Below, piece after piece: positions 23,970-33,641 of a DNA stretch of 64,000 bases; positions within the stretch are counted from its first letter, which is position 1, and each line of letters starts with the position of its first letter. The stretch covers positions 1 to 64,000 of the forward strand of contig JAZLHE010000029.1 in assembly GCA_045616665.1 (NCBI GenBank), written 5' to 3'. The notes below the pieces were generated by a model. The model searched no databases and had not been told where the DNA came from. It saw nothing but the letters and a program-made list of their open reading frames with translations. The position numbers and the translations under genes were made by a program. Origin of the DNA: RUG11690 sp045616665. GTDB lineage: Bacteria; Bacteroidota; Bacteroidia; Bacteroidales; WCHB1-69.

Positions 23970-24635
23970 TTACAAATTCACCGTGACGCCCACGCCGGCA
24001 ATGTGTTCCGTAGCCAGATAATCCACTGGTTCCGAATCCTTGGTCTTCGCCATTCTGACGTTGAAATTGTAAAAGATTTCCATATCACAATGCTTCGACA
24101 AATGGATGGACGTACCCACAATGTTATCCTGCATCTGCCACTTTCTCCAGGTGAACATTTCTAACGAAAGGAATGGCGCAAATCGGCTTTCGCCAATCTG
24201 ATACTGCACTTTCAAAAAGGAACGGATCACGTGCGAAAACTGCTTTTCATTCTGCATATACATCAGCATATAACGCTCCCGCAACGACACCGTCAAATGC
24301 TCACGCTTCAACGTTCCCGTTACCGAAACCAAGAAGCTGTGACGCATCCGCCGATCCGCCCACACCAGATAGTCGTAGCCAATATCCACCTTCAGCCACT
24401 TCAACGGCTGGTACCCAAAACTCGGCCGCAAAAACAGACAATCCACCTTGCGCGACAAGTCGCAAGTACGAAATTCAGCCCTGAAACCGACATATAAACC
24501 GTTGCTCCACGCTTTGTTCAACTGCACATCGGTCCACAAACCGAAATCATCTCGGGTGGCATCTTGTGCCCGCACGCCGGAAAAAAGTAAAACATTAAGG
24601 AATAATATCGCGACAAGAATCTTTAGAAATCTCAT
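23970..24635 (-). CDS. DUF2490 outer-membrane beta-barrel-like protein
   Basis: A 221-residue secreted protein. A signal peptide occupies residues 1-23 (MRFLKILVAILFLNVLLFSG, then VRA-QD at the cut). The mature part alternates short amphipathic strands with tight turns, has the DUF2490 look (DFGLWTDVQLNKAW; LKVDIGYDYLVW), and ends in a hydrophobic-aromatic strand (HIAGVGVTVNL), as outer-membrane barrels do. Members of this family occur widely in Bacteroidota without a known function. It is divergent from uvrA, and a -7 box lies at 24699-24706. Confidence 0.78.
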   Translation of the reverse strand: MRFLKILVAILFLNVLLFSGVRAQDATRDDFGLWTDVQLNKAWSNGLYVGFRAEFRTCDLSRKVDCLFLRPSFGYQPLKWLKVDIGYDYLVWADRRMRHSFLVSVTGTLKREHLTVSLRERYMLMYMQNEKQFSHVIRSFLKVQYQIGESRFAPFLSLEMFTWRKWQMQDNIVGTSIHLSKHCDMEIFYNFNVRMAKTKDSEPVDYLATEHIAGVGVTVNL

Positions 24636-24698
24636 AGTGAACTATTTACGTTTTTCATTTTGGAAGTGCTAATATACAACATTTCTTTGACATAGTGG

Positions 24699-24706
24699 CA
24701 AAGATA
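24699..24706 (-). promoter_or_regulatory. -7 box for DUF2490 gene
   Basis: TATCTTTG on the minus strand, 64 bases before the ATG at 24635. It fits TAnnTTTG and is divergent from the uvrA promoter. Confidence 0.5.
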
Positions 24707-24748
24707 ATTGATGAGATTTTTTCTTGTCCCACTCAGCGGATTTTTTCG

Positions 24749-24756
24749 TAAATTTG
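24749..24756 (+). promoter_or_regulatory. -7 box for uvrA
   Basis: TAAATTTG lies 25 bases before the uvrA ATG at 24781, with a TTG at 24724-24726 as a possible -33 element. Confidence 0.55.
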
Positions 24757-24780
24757 CATTTTTAAATATTGCCAATTCCA

Positions 24781-27600
24781 ATGTCCGAAGATAAAATCAT
24801 CCTCAAAGGAGCCCGCGTCAACAATCTCAAGAATATCGATGTTGAGATTCCCCGCAATCAATTAGTCGTCATTACCGGCCTTTCCGGTTCAGGCAAGAGT
24901 TCTTTGGCTTTCGATACGCTATACGCCGAAGGACAACGCCGCTACGTGGAAAGTCTGAGTTCATACGCCCGACAGTTTATGGGCAAAATTTCCAAACCCG
25001 ACGTGGACAGCATCATCGGACTGCCGCCTGCCATCGCCATCGAGCAACGGGTGATTTCCCGTAATCCTCGCTCTACCGTAGGAACAACAACCGAGATCTA
25101 CGAATACCTGAAGCTGCTTTTTGCCCGCATCGGCCATACTTTTTCGCCCGTCAGCGGCAAGGAAGTTAAACGCGAAAGCGTGGAAGATGTCTATACCTAT
25201 ATACAAGAACTTCCCGCTGGTGCAAAAGTCTATATTTCCGCACCTTTTCGGCTTTTTGCCGAACGCACACCAGTCGAACAGTTGGAAGTGCTTAAACAAC
25301 AGGGATTTAGCAGAATCATCTACAATAAGGAAGTGAAAGAGATTGATGAGGTTTTGCAGGGGAAAGTCAGCAAGAATGCCGACATCAACATCCTCATTGA
25401 CCGATTCAAATCCGATAAAATTGACGACAATAAGGCCCGTATCTCCGACTCCATTGAAACGGCTTTCCACGAGGGAAAAGGCAACTGCATTGTTCAATAC
25501 GAATTGGACGGCACCGTCAAACGAGCCAAGTTCAGCAATCTATTCGAAATGGACGATATCCGCTTTGAAGAACCTTCTGTCAACCTGTTCAGTTTCAACA
25601 ATCCATACGGCTGCTGCAAGACTTGCAGCGGAACCGGTATGATTGAGGGCATCGATCCCGAATTGGTCATCCCCGACCGCTCGTTATCCGTTTACGAAGA
25701 CGCGGTGGTCTGCTGGCGCGGCCAAGTGCTGAACGAATGGAAAGAGTATTTCATCAAACAGGCCGGAAAAGCCGGTTTCCCGATTCATCGGGCCATTGAA
25801 GACCTCAGCGAAGCCGAGTTCGATATGCTTTGGAACGGCTGCTCGTCAAAAAACATAGAAGGTGTCAAGCAGTTTTTCGATTTTGTGGATAAAAACATCT
25901 ACAAAATCCAATACCGCGTAATCCAGTCACGCTACCGGGGACGCACGCTCTGCCCCGACTGCAAAGGCACCCGCCTCCGCAAAGATGCCAACTACGTCAA
26001 GGTCAACGACAAGTCCATCTCCGACCTCATCCTTATGCCTATCGACCAGCTCTACGACTTTTTCATTCATTTTAAATATAAAAACGATACGGAAAAACAG
26101 ATTGCCAAACAACTGGTGAACGAACTGATTAACCGCATTGGCTTCCTCACTGACGTGGGATTGGGTTATTTGACGCTCAACCGCAATAGCCGCACGCTCT
26201 CTGGCGGAGAATCACAACGTATCAATTTGGCCACTTCGCTGGGCAGCAGTCTGGTGGGCTCGCTCTATATTCTCGACGAACCCAGCATCGGCCTGCACGT
26301 CCGCGACACGCAACGACTCATCAAGGTGCTTCAGCGGCTGCGCGATATCGGCAATACGGTGGTGGTCGTGGAACACGACGAGGAAATCATCAATGCCGCC
26401 GACTATATCATCGACATCGGTCCCGGTGCCGGCCGCCTCGGAGGTGAGGTCGTCTTCGCCGGAACCAACGAGCGACTGGTGAAACAGAAAGACAACCTCA
26501 CAGCAGCCTACCTCCGGGGAATGATTCATCCCCATCAGGAAGGGAATCGCTGTATCGCAGTTCCTACCCGCCGTCGCAAATGGCGCAACTATGTCGAAAT
26601 CTTCGGTGCTAAGGAAAACAATCTGAAAAACATCGACGTGAAAATTCCTTTGGATATTTTTACCGTCGTCACCGGCGTCAGCGGCTCCGGCAAAAGTTCG
26701 CTCATCAAAAACATTCTTTATCCGGGATTGAAAAAAATCCTTAATGAAACCAGCGACAAACCCGGCAAACATCACCACATTGACGCAGATTTGAGCAAAC
26801 TCCGCGACGTGGTCCTGGTTGACCAAAATCCTATTGGCCGTTCCTCACGTTCCAACCCGGTCACCTACATCAAGGCCTACGACTTCATCCGTGACCTTTT
26901 CGCCGAACAGCCGCTGGCCAAACAACGCAACTACAAGTCGGGGTTCTTCTCTTTCAATAGTCCCGGCGGTCGCTGCGAAGAATGCGAAGGCGAAGGCGTG
27001 GTGCATATCGAAATGCAGTTTATGGCCGATGTCGATCTGGTCTGCTCCGAATGCGGCGGCGCCCGCTTCAAAGAGGAAGTCTTGGATGTCAAAGTCGCCG
27101 GACAGTCCATCAGCGACATCCTCAATATGACGGTCAGTCAAGCCATCGAGTTCTTCAGTTCTCTTCCCAAAAACCGGCTCGTCGATAACATTATCCAACG
27201 CTTGAAAGCACTCGAAGAAGTCGGTTTGGAATATCTCAAGATGGGGCAATCGTCCTCCACCCTCTCCGGCGGTGAAGCTCAACGCGTCAAATTGGCCTAC
27301 TACCTTTCCTTGGGCAACAACCAGCAAAACACCCTTTTCATTTTTGACGAACCTACAACCGGTCTGCATTTCCACGACATCAACAAACTTTATATCGCCT
27401 TCAACAAATTGATTGAGAAAGGCAATTCCATCGTGGTCATCGAGCATAATCTTGAACTGATAAAGTGCGCCGACTGGGTAATAGATATGGGACCCGGCGG
27501 CGGTGACAACGGAGGGAAAATCGTTTTCGAAGGCAAGCCCGAAGATTTGGTCAAATGCAAGAAATCCTTTACCGGTCAAGCGTTGACAGGAAAATTATAA
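24781..27600 (+). CDS. uvrA: UvrABC excinuclease subunit A
   Basis: A 939-residue UvrA, the damage-sensing ATPase of nucleotide excision repair. It works as a dimer with UvrB. The first Walker A is GLSGSGKSSLAFDTLYAEG and the second is GVSGSGKSSLIKNILYPG. The ABC signatures are RTLSGGESQRINLA and STLSGGEAQRVKLA. Zinc-binding Cys clusters are visible (CCKTCSGTG; CPDCKGTR; CEECEGEG with CSECGG). The ATG at 24781 (MSEDKIILKGARVNN) was preferred over an upstream TTG because it gives the standard N-terminus and length. It is monocistronic, with its own promoter and a hairpin terminator. Long reading frames on its opposite strand are codon-bias shadows. Confidence 0.98.
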   Translation: MSEDKIILKGARVNNLKNIDVEIPRNQLVVITGLSGSGKSSLAFDTLYAEGQRRYVESLSSYARQFMGKISKPDVDSIIGLPPAIAIEQRVISRNPRSTVGTTTEIYEYLKLLFARIGHTFSPVSGKEVKRESVEDVYTYIQELPAGAKVYISAPFRLFAERTPVEQLEVLKQQGFSRIIYNKEVKEIDEVLQGKVSKNADINILIDRFKSDKIDDNKARISDSIETAFHEGKGNCIVQYELDGTVKRAKFSNLFEMDDIRFEEPSVNLFSFNNPYGCCKTCSGTGMIEGIDPELVIPDRSLSVYEDAVVCWRGQVLNEWKEYFIKQAGKAGFPIHRAIEDLSEAEFDMLWNGCSSKNIEGVKQFFDFVDKNIYKIQYRVIQSRYRGRTLCPDCKGTRLRKDANYVKVNDKSISDLILMPIDQLYDFFIHFKYKNDTEKQIAKQLVNELINRIGFLTDVGLGYLTLNRNSRTLSGGESQRINLATSLGSSLVGSLYILDEPSIGLHVRDTQRLIKVLQRLRDIGNTVVVVEHDEEIINAADYIIDIGPGAGRLGGEVVFAGTNERLVKQKDNLTAAYLRGMIHPHQEGNRCIAVPTRRRKWRNYVEIFGAKENNLKNIDVKIPLDIFTVVTGVSGSGKSSLIKNILYPGLKKILNETSDKPGKHHHIDADLSKLRDVVLVDQNPIGRSSRSNPVTYIKAYDFIRDLFAEQPLAKQRNYKSGFFSFNSPGGRCEECEGEGVVHIEMQFMADVDLVCSECGGARFKEEVLDVKVAGQSISDILNMTVSQAIEFFSSLPKNRLVDNIIQRLKALEEVGLEYLKMGQSSSTLSGGEAQRVKLAYYLSLGNNQQNTLFIFDEPTTGLHFHDINKLYIAFNKLIEKGNSIVVIEHNLELIKCADWVIDMGPGGGDNGGKIVFEGKPEDLVKCKKSFTGQALTGKL

Positions 27601-27605
27601 ATCGC

Positions 27606-27642
27606 CAGTCCGACGAATCATAGCAAAGTCGGATTTATTTTT
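27606..27642 (+). terminator. Terminator after uvrA
   Basis: TCCGAC (27609-27614) pairs with GTCGGA (27628-27633), followed by TTTATTTTT. The position directly after the uvrA stop fits an intrinsic terminator. Confidence 0.6.
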
Positions 27643-27666
27643 GCAAGACAAAAAGAGATAATTCCC
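27641..27666 (+). repeat. Dispersed 26-base repeat, copy a
   Basis: GCAAGACAAAAAGAGATAAT followed by TCCC. It belongs to a short dispersed family with the core GACnnAAAGGGATAATTCCG, found in six other intergenic places in the window. Confidence 0.6.
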
Positions 27667-27753
27667 CCTAAAAAACCAGTGCAATTAAGATTATGAAAAA
27701 TAATAATAATTCAAAAAAATACTAAATAATAGTTATTATTCAAATTTTATTTG

Positions 27754-27761
27754 TATTTTTG
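27754..27761 (+). promoter_or_regulatory. -7 box for PD-(D/E)XK-like gene
   Basis: TATTTTTG lies 21 bases before the ATG at 27783 and fits TAnnTTTG. Confidence 0.55.
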
Positions 27762-27782
27762 CAGGCACAAAATTACAAAGAG

Positions 27783-28400
27783 ATGGAAAATATTACTCCT
27801 AACCAACCTATTCCAGACTGGCAAATTCGGCTAAATGAGACTAACGAGATTCTAAAAAGATGTGCCGAATTATCGCGATACAATTTCAAACAATTAGCCA
27901 TCATAGACAGACAGGTAAAAGAAACTGGCCGGCAAATGAAAGAAACCGATCGCAAATTTAAGGAATTGGCCGAAAACTTCACCTCCCAAGTGGGACATTT
28001 GATAGAAGGCCTGGTGGAACCCGAAGCACACCGCGTCTTCCAAAAGGCCGGCTTCAACATCGAAGGCAGTCTGCAGCAGGCCAAAAAGAAACGCAATGGC
28101 AAGGAAATGGAGGCCGACCTCATCCTCTTCGGCGACGAATGCACCATCGTGGTGGAAACCAAGCTCAACTGTACCGACAAAAAAATCGACCATTTTCTCA
28201 ATCAAATGGAAATCTACAGAGATTTGTTCGGTGATCTTCCCTTCACGAAGTCAAAGGTCTATGCCGCCATCGCCGCCGTTCGATTCGAGGCCCAAAGCGA
28301 CAAATACGCCCAAGAACACGGACTGATGGTCATCCGTGCCAAGGAAAACAAGCTATTCTCCCTCGATAAAGTCAAACCCGAAGATCTACGATTGTTCTAA
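27783..28400 (+). CDS. DUF3782-like protein with PD-(D/E)XK motif
   Basis: A 205-residue protein. Residues about 20-75 are a coiled coil (NETNEILKRCAELSRYN; RQVKETGRQMKETDRKFKEL). Residues 75-205 show a nuclease-like core: E110-A-D112 (EMEADLILFGDE) and E125-T-K127 (IVVETKL), the D...ExK pattern of the restriction-endonuclease fold. Proteins of this layout (DUF3782-type) are widespread and often repeated in bacterial genomes. The ATG at 27783 was chosen over a TTG at 27759 because it follows the -7 box at a normal distance. Its function is unknown; it stands alone between uvrA and rlmD. Confidence 0.7.
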   Translation: MENITPNQPIPDWQIRLNETNEILKRCAELSRYNFKQLAIIDRQVKETGRQMKETDRKFKELAENFTSQVGHLIEGLVEPEAHRVFQKAGFNIEGSLQQAKKKRNGKEMEADLILFGDECTIVVETKLNCTDKKIDHFLNQMEIYRDLFGDLPFTKSKVYAAIAAVRFEAQSDKYAQEHGLMVIRAKENKLFSLDKVKPEDLRLF

Positions 28401-28495
28401 GCCGACAGTGGAAAAAGACAACTTGTGATTTTTCGTGAACCCCAATTCTCACCCCCAAAAACGACAAGTTAAACAATTAAACGTTAAAATCTCTC

Positions 28496-28520
28496 CACAA
28501 GACTTAAGGTGATAATTCCG
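28496..28520 (+). repeat. Dispersed repeat, copy b
   Basis: CACAAGACTTAAGGTGATAA followed by TTCCG. It is in the same orientation as copy a, and the two flank the PD-(D/E)XK-like gene. Confidence 0.55.
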
Positions 28521-28548
28521 AAAAACAATTTAAAGAATAACAGGACAA

Positions 28549-29949
28549 CTAATCAATTTTTTCCAGTAACACGACGTTCTCTACGTGCTGCGTATGCGGG
28601 AACATATCCACCGGCTGCACTCGCGTAACCTTATAGTCACGACATAACAAAGTCAAATCACGGGCCTGCGTGGCAGGATTGCAACTCACATAGACAATGC
28701 GTTTGGGAGCGATGTCCAAAAGTTGATCAATAACCTTTTCGTGCATACCCGCGCGTGGAGGGTCCGTAATCACGATGTCGGGAGTGCCATTGGTCCTGAT
28801 AAATTCCGGTGTGAACACCTTCGCCATATCTCCGGCAAAAAACCGCGTGTTTTCTATGCCGTTGATTTTTGAATTTTCCTTGGCATTGACAATGGCTTCA
28901 TCCACATATTCAATTCCAACCACCAACTTGGCCTGACGTGCCACGAAATTGGCAATCGTTCCACTTCCCGTGTACAAATCATATACGATATCGTCTTTAC
29001 CTATCTGCGCAAACTCCCGAGCCACCTTGTACAAATTATAAGCCTGCGGATTGTTAGTCTGATAGAACGAAACCGGTCCCACCTTGAATTTCAAATCCTC
29101 CATCTGCTCCATCATAAACGGATTGCCTTTATAGGTCACCATCTCCAAATCCGTAATGCTGTCGTTGAACTTTGTATTGATACAATACAACAAGGAAGTG
29201 ATTTCAGGAAAACGGTCAGCGACGAACTGCAGCAAAGCCTTGGTCTGCTCATTCAACTCGGTCATCACCACAATCACCATCAACTCGCCCGTGGAACTGC
29301 TGCGGATAACCAGATTTCTCAAAATTCCTTCGTGGAGGCGCACATTGAAAAACGGAATCTGATGTTCCATCGCAAACTGTTTGATACTTAAGCGGATATC
29401 GTTAGCAGGGTCGGCTTGCAAATAACATTTCCGAATATCCAGCACCTTGTCGAATTTGCCAGGAATATGAAAACCCAAGCCATCGGTAACTATCTTTTCA
29501 CCCGCTTCCTGCTTTTGCTTGTCTTCATCATCCAGCCATCTCAAACTGGAAAACGTAAATTCCAGTTTATTGCGATAAAAATATTGCTTTTCCGAGCCAA
29601 TGATCGGCGAAATTTCCGGAAAATCAAACTTCCCCAAATGCTTGAAGTTGTCAAAAACCTGCTTTTGCTTGTAATACAACTGCTTCTCGTAGGTCAAAAT
29701 CTGCCACTTGCACCCACCACACAAACCAAAATGCTGACATTCCGGCTGGATTCTGTCTGCCGACGGCTTCTTAATGGCCGTGATATAGGATTCGGCATAA
29801 CCTTTCTTTTTCTTAAACACCTGAACATCAACAACATCTCCCGGAACAGCATAGGGCACAAAAACCGTCAGTCCATCGTGTTTTCCAACCGCCTTGCCTT
29901 CCGCTCCGGCATCCGTAATTTCTAAGTTTTCTATCGTAAAATAATTCAT
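28549..29949 (-). CDS. rlmD: 23S rRNA (uracil-5-)-methyltransferase RlmD
   Basis: A 466-residue RumA/RlmD-type RNA methyltransferase that makes 5-methyluridine in 23S rRNA. The N-terminal 65 residues are a TRAM RNA-binding domain. C-x5-C-x2-C in CQHFGLCGGCKWQ binds a [4Fe-4S] cluster. The SAM pocket is VYDLYTGSGTIANF and the catalytic region is ITDPPRAGMHEKV followed by VYVSCNPATQARDL with its nucleophilic Cys. Related RumB or TrmA are less likely given the TRAM domain and length. It is monocistronic on the minus strand, 41 bases downstream of nadD. Confidence 0.92.
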   Translation of the reverse strand: MNYFTIENLEITDAGAEGKAVGKHDGLTVFVPYAVPGDVVDVQVFKKKKGYAESYITAIKKPSADRIQPECQHFGLCGGCKWQILTYEKQLYYKQKQVFDNFKHLGKFDFPEISPIIGSEKQYFYRNKLEFTFSSLRWLDDEDKQKQEAGEKIVTDGLGFHIPGKFDKVLDIRKCYLQADPANDIRLSIKQFAMEHQIPFFNVRLHEGILRNLVIRSSSTGELMVIVVMTELNEQTKALLQFVADRFPEITSLLYCINTKFNDSITDLEMVTYKGNPFMMEQMEDLKFKVGPVSFYQTNNPQAYNLYKVAREFAQIGKDDIVYDLYTGSGTIANFVARQAKLVVGIEYVDEAIVNAKENSKINGIENTRFFAGDMAKVFTPEFIRTNGTPDIVITDPPRAGMHEKVIDQLLDIAPKRIVYVSCNPATQARDLTLLCRDYKVTRVQPVDMFPHTQHVENVVLLEKID

Positions 29950-29990
29950 CTCTTTAATATTGACAACGAATACAAAGTTTAGTTTAATTT

Positions 29991-30572
29991 CTAATTTCTA
30001 TAAAAACCCATTTCTTCCACATACTTGGCCACCTTTTCCGGCATCAGATACCGCACCGACTTCTTTTCCCTAATGCCTTCACGAATCATCGTGGCGGAAA
30101 TCTCCATCTTCGGGGCATTCACGTAGGTAATATTCGGAAGAATCCTTTTCTTTTCAGTCTTGTAATTATCTCTTGGATAAACATAAATCTGATAATGATC
30201 CAAAATAAACTGATAATTATACCATTTCTCAATGCAATCCAAATTGTCTTCACCCATTATCAGACAAAATTCCTTATCCGGATATTTTTCAGCCAAATAA
30301 GTCAACGTGTGCACGGTATAGGACGGTTGCGGCAACTTAAACTCAATATCGCTGGCACGGAAACGCATATCATCTTCTATGGCCAGATTAACCATATACA
30401 GGCGTTGCCGCTCACCCAACAGACTCTGCTTCTTTTTCAACGGATTGCAAGGCGAAACCACAAACCACAGTTCTTTCAAATCGCTATGTTCCACAATGTA
30501 TTCCGCGATAATCAAATGTCCCACGTGAATAGGATTAAAAGAACCGAAAAAAAGCCCGATTTTCTTATTCAT
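29991..30572 (-). CDS. nadD: Nicotinate-nucleotide adenylyltransferase
   Basis: A 193-residue NadD, which joins ATP and nicotinate mononucleotide in NAD synthesis. The start MNKKIGLFFGSFNPIHVGHL carries the nucleotidyltransferase HxGH motif. LIMGEDNLDCIEKWYNY is the substrate loop, and the C-terminal ISATMIREGI is the ISSTxIR-type motif. The ATG at 30572 was chosen because an upstream ATG at 30587 would fall inside rodA and add five residues. It is the last gene of the prenyl synthase-mrdA-rodA-nadD run. Confidence 0.95.
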   Translation of the reverse strand: MNKKIGLFFGSFNPIHVGHLIIAEYIVEHSDLKELWFVVSPCNPLKKKQSLLGERQRLYMVNLAIEDDMRFRASDIEFKLPQPSYTVHTLTYLAEKYPDKEFCLIMGEDNLDCIEKWYNYQFILDHYQIYVYPRDNYKTEKKRILPNITYVNAPKMEISATMIREGIREKKSVRYLMPEKVAKYVEEMGFYRN

Positions 30573-30576
30573 AGCA

Positions 30577-31827
30577 TTAATTATCATTCAATTTGATAAA
30601 AATAAAGAGCATACCGGTAAATGCCCACAACGAAGAACCGCCATAACTAATAAACGGCAACGGGATACCGATAATCGGAACCAAACCCACCGTCATTCCA
30701 ATATTGATAAAGAAGTGAAAGGCGATAATGCCCGCAATGCCATAACCATAATATCGGACAAAGGGACTTCGCTGCTTTTCCGACAAACGCAAAATGCGAA
30801 TCACAAGCATTAAAAACAGAGCCGTAATGGCACAGCTGCCCACAAAACCCCATTCTTCGCCAATAGCACAGAAAATAAAGTCGGTGCTTTGCTCCGGCAC
30901 AAAATTCAACTTGGTTTGCGTACCGTTAAGGTAGCCCTTCCCGAAAAATCCACCGGAACCTATCGCGATTTTGGACTGAATAAGGTTAAAATCCGCACCT
31001 TTCGGATCAGAAGTCTTACCCATCAACGTGTCAATACGCTGTTTTTGGTGTGGCTGCAACACTTTTTCGTAAGCAATATTCACCGCCGCCACAAAAAGCA
31101 CGGCAACAACAAAGACAATAATATTCCGAATCACTTTTTTCTTGTCTCGTCGATCAATAATCCACGCGATCACCAACACGAGTGTCAGCAACGCCACCGC
31201 GTATATCTCGTTAAACATCAAGGTAAAGACCGCCAAGAAAACGGCTATCGCGCCAAAAACAAAAATGAGCCCGCTCATTCCTTCTCGGTAGAACAACACG
31301 ACAAAGGACAAGAACACCAAGGCCGACCCCGTGTCCTTTTGCAATAAAATGGTAAGAGCCGGTATCAAGATAATGGCAAAGGCAATCACCCAAAGTCGTT
31401 GCCGCTGCCCAACGGTCTTGCCTTCGGTAAAGAACTGTGCCAAGGTCAATGCCGTGGCCAACTTCATAAACTCTGTCGGTTGAATACTGAAACTGCCAAT
31501 CTTAATCCAGGAAGTTGCTCCGTTTACCTTCGATCCCAAGACAAAAGTTGACAAGACCAAAAGCAGACAAACGGCATAGACATAATATCCTGAATGCTGT
31601 ATAATTCGGGAATCCAAAAGAAGAATGACGACGGCAATCACCACCGAAGTGCCAATCCACACCAACTGACGCACGTAGGAAAGAGCAAAACTAAAACCCT
31701 GCGGATTGGCAGCATTGTAGGATGTTGAAAAAATAGTCATCCACCCAATGATGACAAGCAAGACATAATACAGAATCAGTCTGCCGTCAAATCCGTTCGT
31801 TGATGTTCTCGTATTTAATAATGTCAT
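30577..31827 (-). CDS. rodA: Peptidoglycan glycosyltransferase RodA
   Basis: A 416-residue SEDS-family membrane protein that polymerises lipid II during cell elongation together with its partner PBP2. About ten hydrophobic helices are visible. Family motifs include GATSWIKIGSFSIQPTEFMKLA and the C-terminal GIPLPFISYGGSSLWAFTGM. It starts 2 bases after the mrdA stop, a standard mrdA-rodA pair. The large periplasmic loop around residues 240-310 contains FVPEQSTDFIFCAIGEEWGF. Confidence 0.95.
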   Translation of the reverse strand: MTLLNTRTSTNGFDGRLILYYVLLVIIGWMTIFSTSYNAANPQGFSFALSYVRQLVWIGTSVVIAVVILLLDSRIIQHSGYYVYAVCLLLVLSTFVLGSKVNGATSWIKIGSFSIQPTEFMKLATALTLAQFFTEGKTVGQRQRLWVIAFAIILIPALTILLQKDTGSALVFLSFVVLFYREGMSGLIFVFGAIAVFLAVFTLMFNEIYAVALLTLVLVIAWIIDRRDKKKVIRNIIVFVVAVLFVAAVNIAYEKVLQPHQKQRIDTLMGKTSDPKGADFNLIQSKIAIGSGGFFGKGYLNGTQTKLNFVPEQSTDFIFCAIGEEWGFVGSCAITALFLMLVIRILRLSEKQRSPFVRYYGYGIAGIIAFHFFINIGMTVGLVPIIGIPLPFISYGGSSLWAFTGMLFIFIKLNDN

Positions 31828-31829
31828 GA

Positions 31830-33641
31830 CTATTTCAATGATAAGTTAAGCATATTTTCTTCCACTCCCTTGCGTTTCACCTCACCCGTGAGATAAAGTT
31901 CGGCAATCAGACTGGCAATGGGACAAGCCACGGCAGCCCCCCACCCTCCGTTTTCCACGAGGCAGAAAACCACGATCTGCGGATCATCGACAGGGGCAAT
32001 CAAAGCAAATACCGAGTGGTCGCGACCGTGCGGATTCTGCGCCGTTCCCGTCTTTCCTGCCACGCGAACTCCTTCAATCTGCGCACCTCGAGCCGTACCC
32101 GCAGTGGCAGCCAACTCCATTCCCTGTATAATCGGATCAAAATACTGCGGTTTGATATCCACATCCACCCTATCCATATACTGCGTGTTCAGATGGTCTT
32201 TCGTCCCGACAGCCTTAATCACGTGCGGACGAACATAATATCCCCTGTTGGCAATGACCGCCAACATATTGGCCATCTGTATCGGCGTCACGCAAACTTC
32301 GCCCTGGCCAATACCCATTGAAACCACACTGTTGCCATTCCAATGTCCCAAATAAACCCGGTCAAAATAATCCGCGGACGGCAAAATTCCCTTCTTCTCA
32401 TACGGCAGGTCCGTGTCAAAAGTCGTGCCGAAACCCAACTTCATAATGTGTTCCCGCCAGGCCGTATATCCTTGCTGTATCGTCTTATATTTGCTTTTAT
32501 TACTGATAATGTTATAAAATGCCTTGCAAAAATAGGTGTTGCAGGAATGCTGCACCGCCGACATCAAATTGGTCGGACCGCTATGGTGACAACCGATTTT
32601 ATGACTTCCAACCTGATAACCGCCGGGACAAGGATAAATTGTGTTGGCATTCAAAATACCTTCCTCCTGGGCAATGAGTCCGTTCGCCAGCTTAAACGTG
32701 GAACCGGGCGGATACATTGCCTGCAAAGCTCTGTTAAACAACGGCTTCCGGACAGAATCCATCAGCAGCATTCTATAATTCTTGCTTCGGTCCTTTCCTA
32801 CCAAGAGATTGGGGTCATATCCCGGACTCGACACAATACACAAAATTTCGCCCGTCTTGGGTTCTATCGCCACAATACTGCCCCGCTTATTCTGCATCAA
32901 CTGCTCGCCATAACGCTGCAAACGCAAATCCAAAGTACTCCATAAAGATGTTCCCGGAACTGCCTTCACATCTTCTTCTCCATTATGATAACTGCCGATT
33001 TCCCGGTTATTCACATCCACCAATACCACACGTTGCCCTTTCACCCCCCGCAACTCCGCTTCGTAGGCTTTTTCTATGCCGCTGATGCCAATATAATCGC
33101 CCATCTTGTAATACGGATCGTCTTCCATCGTCTGCTCGCTCACTTCGCCCACATATCCTAAAATATGGGCAGCCACGGCATCCGGATAGGAACGCAAGGT
33201 TCTCGTCTGCACGAAAAACCCGGGAAACTTAAACATCTTCTCCTGCAAATAGCCATAATCTTCCTTCGACATCTGCTGGGCAAACAGAGACGGAATGATT
33301 TTCGAATAGGCAGACGCCTTCTCAATGCGGGTCTCCAGCTCCTCCTGCGTGATGTCCAAAATACGACACAAATCAAGCGTGTCGAAAGTTCGCAATTCCT
33401 TGGGAACCACCATCAAATCGTATGCCGCGTCATTGAAAACCAGCAACGAGTCATTGCGGTCGTAAATCAATCCACGATCCGGATGCTCGGTAATCTGTCT
33501 CAACGCATTGTTCTTGGCCGCTTCAGCATAATCCTTGTTCACAACCTGAAGACTGAACAACTTGATGAGGTAAACCACCGCCAAGATCAACATCACCGTG
33601 ACGATGAGGACAAATTTTCTTGAATTTTGCTGGCTGTTCAT
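31830..33641 (-). CDS. mrdA: Penicillin-binding protein 2
   Basis: A 603-residue class B penicillin-binding protein, the transpeptidase partner of RodA. Residues 11-31 form the membrane anchor. The catalytic Ser lies in PPGSTFKLANGLIAQ (SxxK), the SxN motif in HSCNTYF, and KTGT in VRVAGKTGTAQNPHG. The N-terminal dimerisation domain starts at DRGLIYDRNDSLLVFN. It starts at the last base of the prenyl synthase stop (1-base overlap). mreB, mreC and mreD, which often precede this pair, are not in the window. Confidence 0.95.
   Translation of the reverse strand: MNSQQNSRKFVLIVTVMLILAVVYLIKLFSLQVVNKDYAEAAKNNALRQITEHPDRGLIYDRNDSLLVFNDAAYDLMVVPKELRTFDTLDLCRILDITQEELETRIEKASAYSKIIPSLFAQQMSKEDYGYLQEKMFKFPGFFVQTRTLRSYPDAVAAHILGYVGEVSEQTMEDDPYYKMGDYIGISGIEKAYEAELRGVKGQRVVLVDVNNREIGSYHNGEEDVKAVPGTSLWSTLDLRLQRYGEQLMQNKRGSIVAIEPKTGEILCIVSSPGYDPNLLVGKDRSKNYRMLLMDSVRKPLFNRALQAMYPPGSTFKLANGLIAQEEGILNANTIYPCPGGYQVGSHKIGCHHSGPTNLMSAVQHSCNTYFCKAFYNIISNKSKYKTIQQGYTAWREHIMKLGFGTTFDTDLPYEKKGILPSADYFDRVYLGHWNGNSVVSMGIGQGEVCVTPIQMANMLAVIANRGYYVRPHVIKAVGTKDHLNTQYMDRVDVDIKPQYFDPIIQGMELAATAGTARGAQIEGVRVAGKTGTAQNPHGRDHSVFALIAPVDDPQIVVFCLVENGGWGAAVACPIASLIAELYLTGEVKRKGVEENMLNLSLK

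Noticed and set aside
24769..24780. TTG start for uvrA four codons upstream
   Set aside because: The ATG at 24781 gives the conserved UvrA N-terminus and fits the promoter spacing.
26845..27579. 244-codon minus-strand frame opposite uvrA (also 26212-26826 and 24961-25497)
   Set aside because: These mirror the codon bias of uvrA, show no domains, and are low-complexity; uvrA itself is certain.
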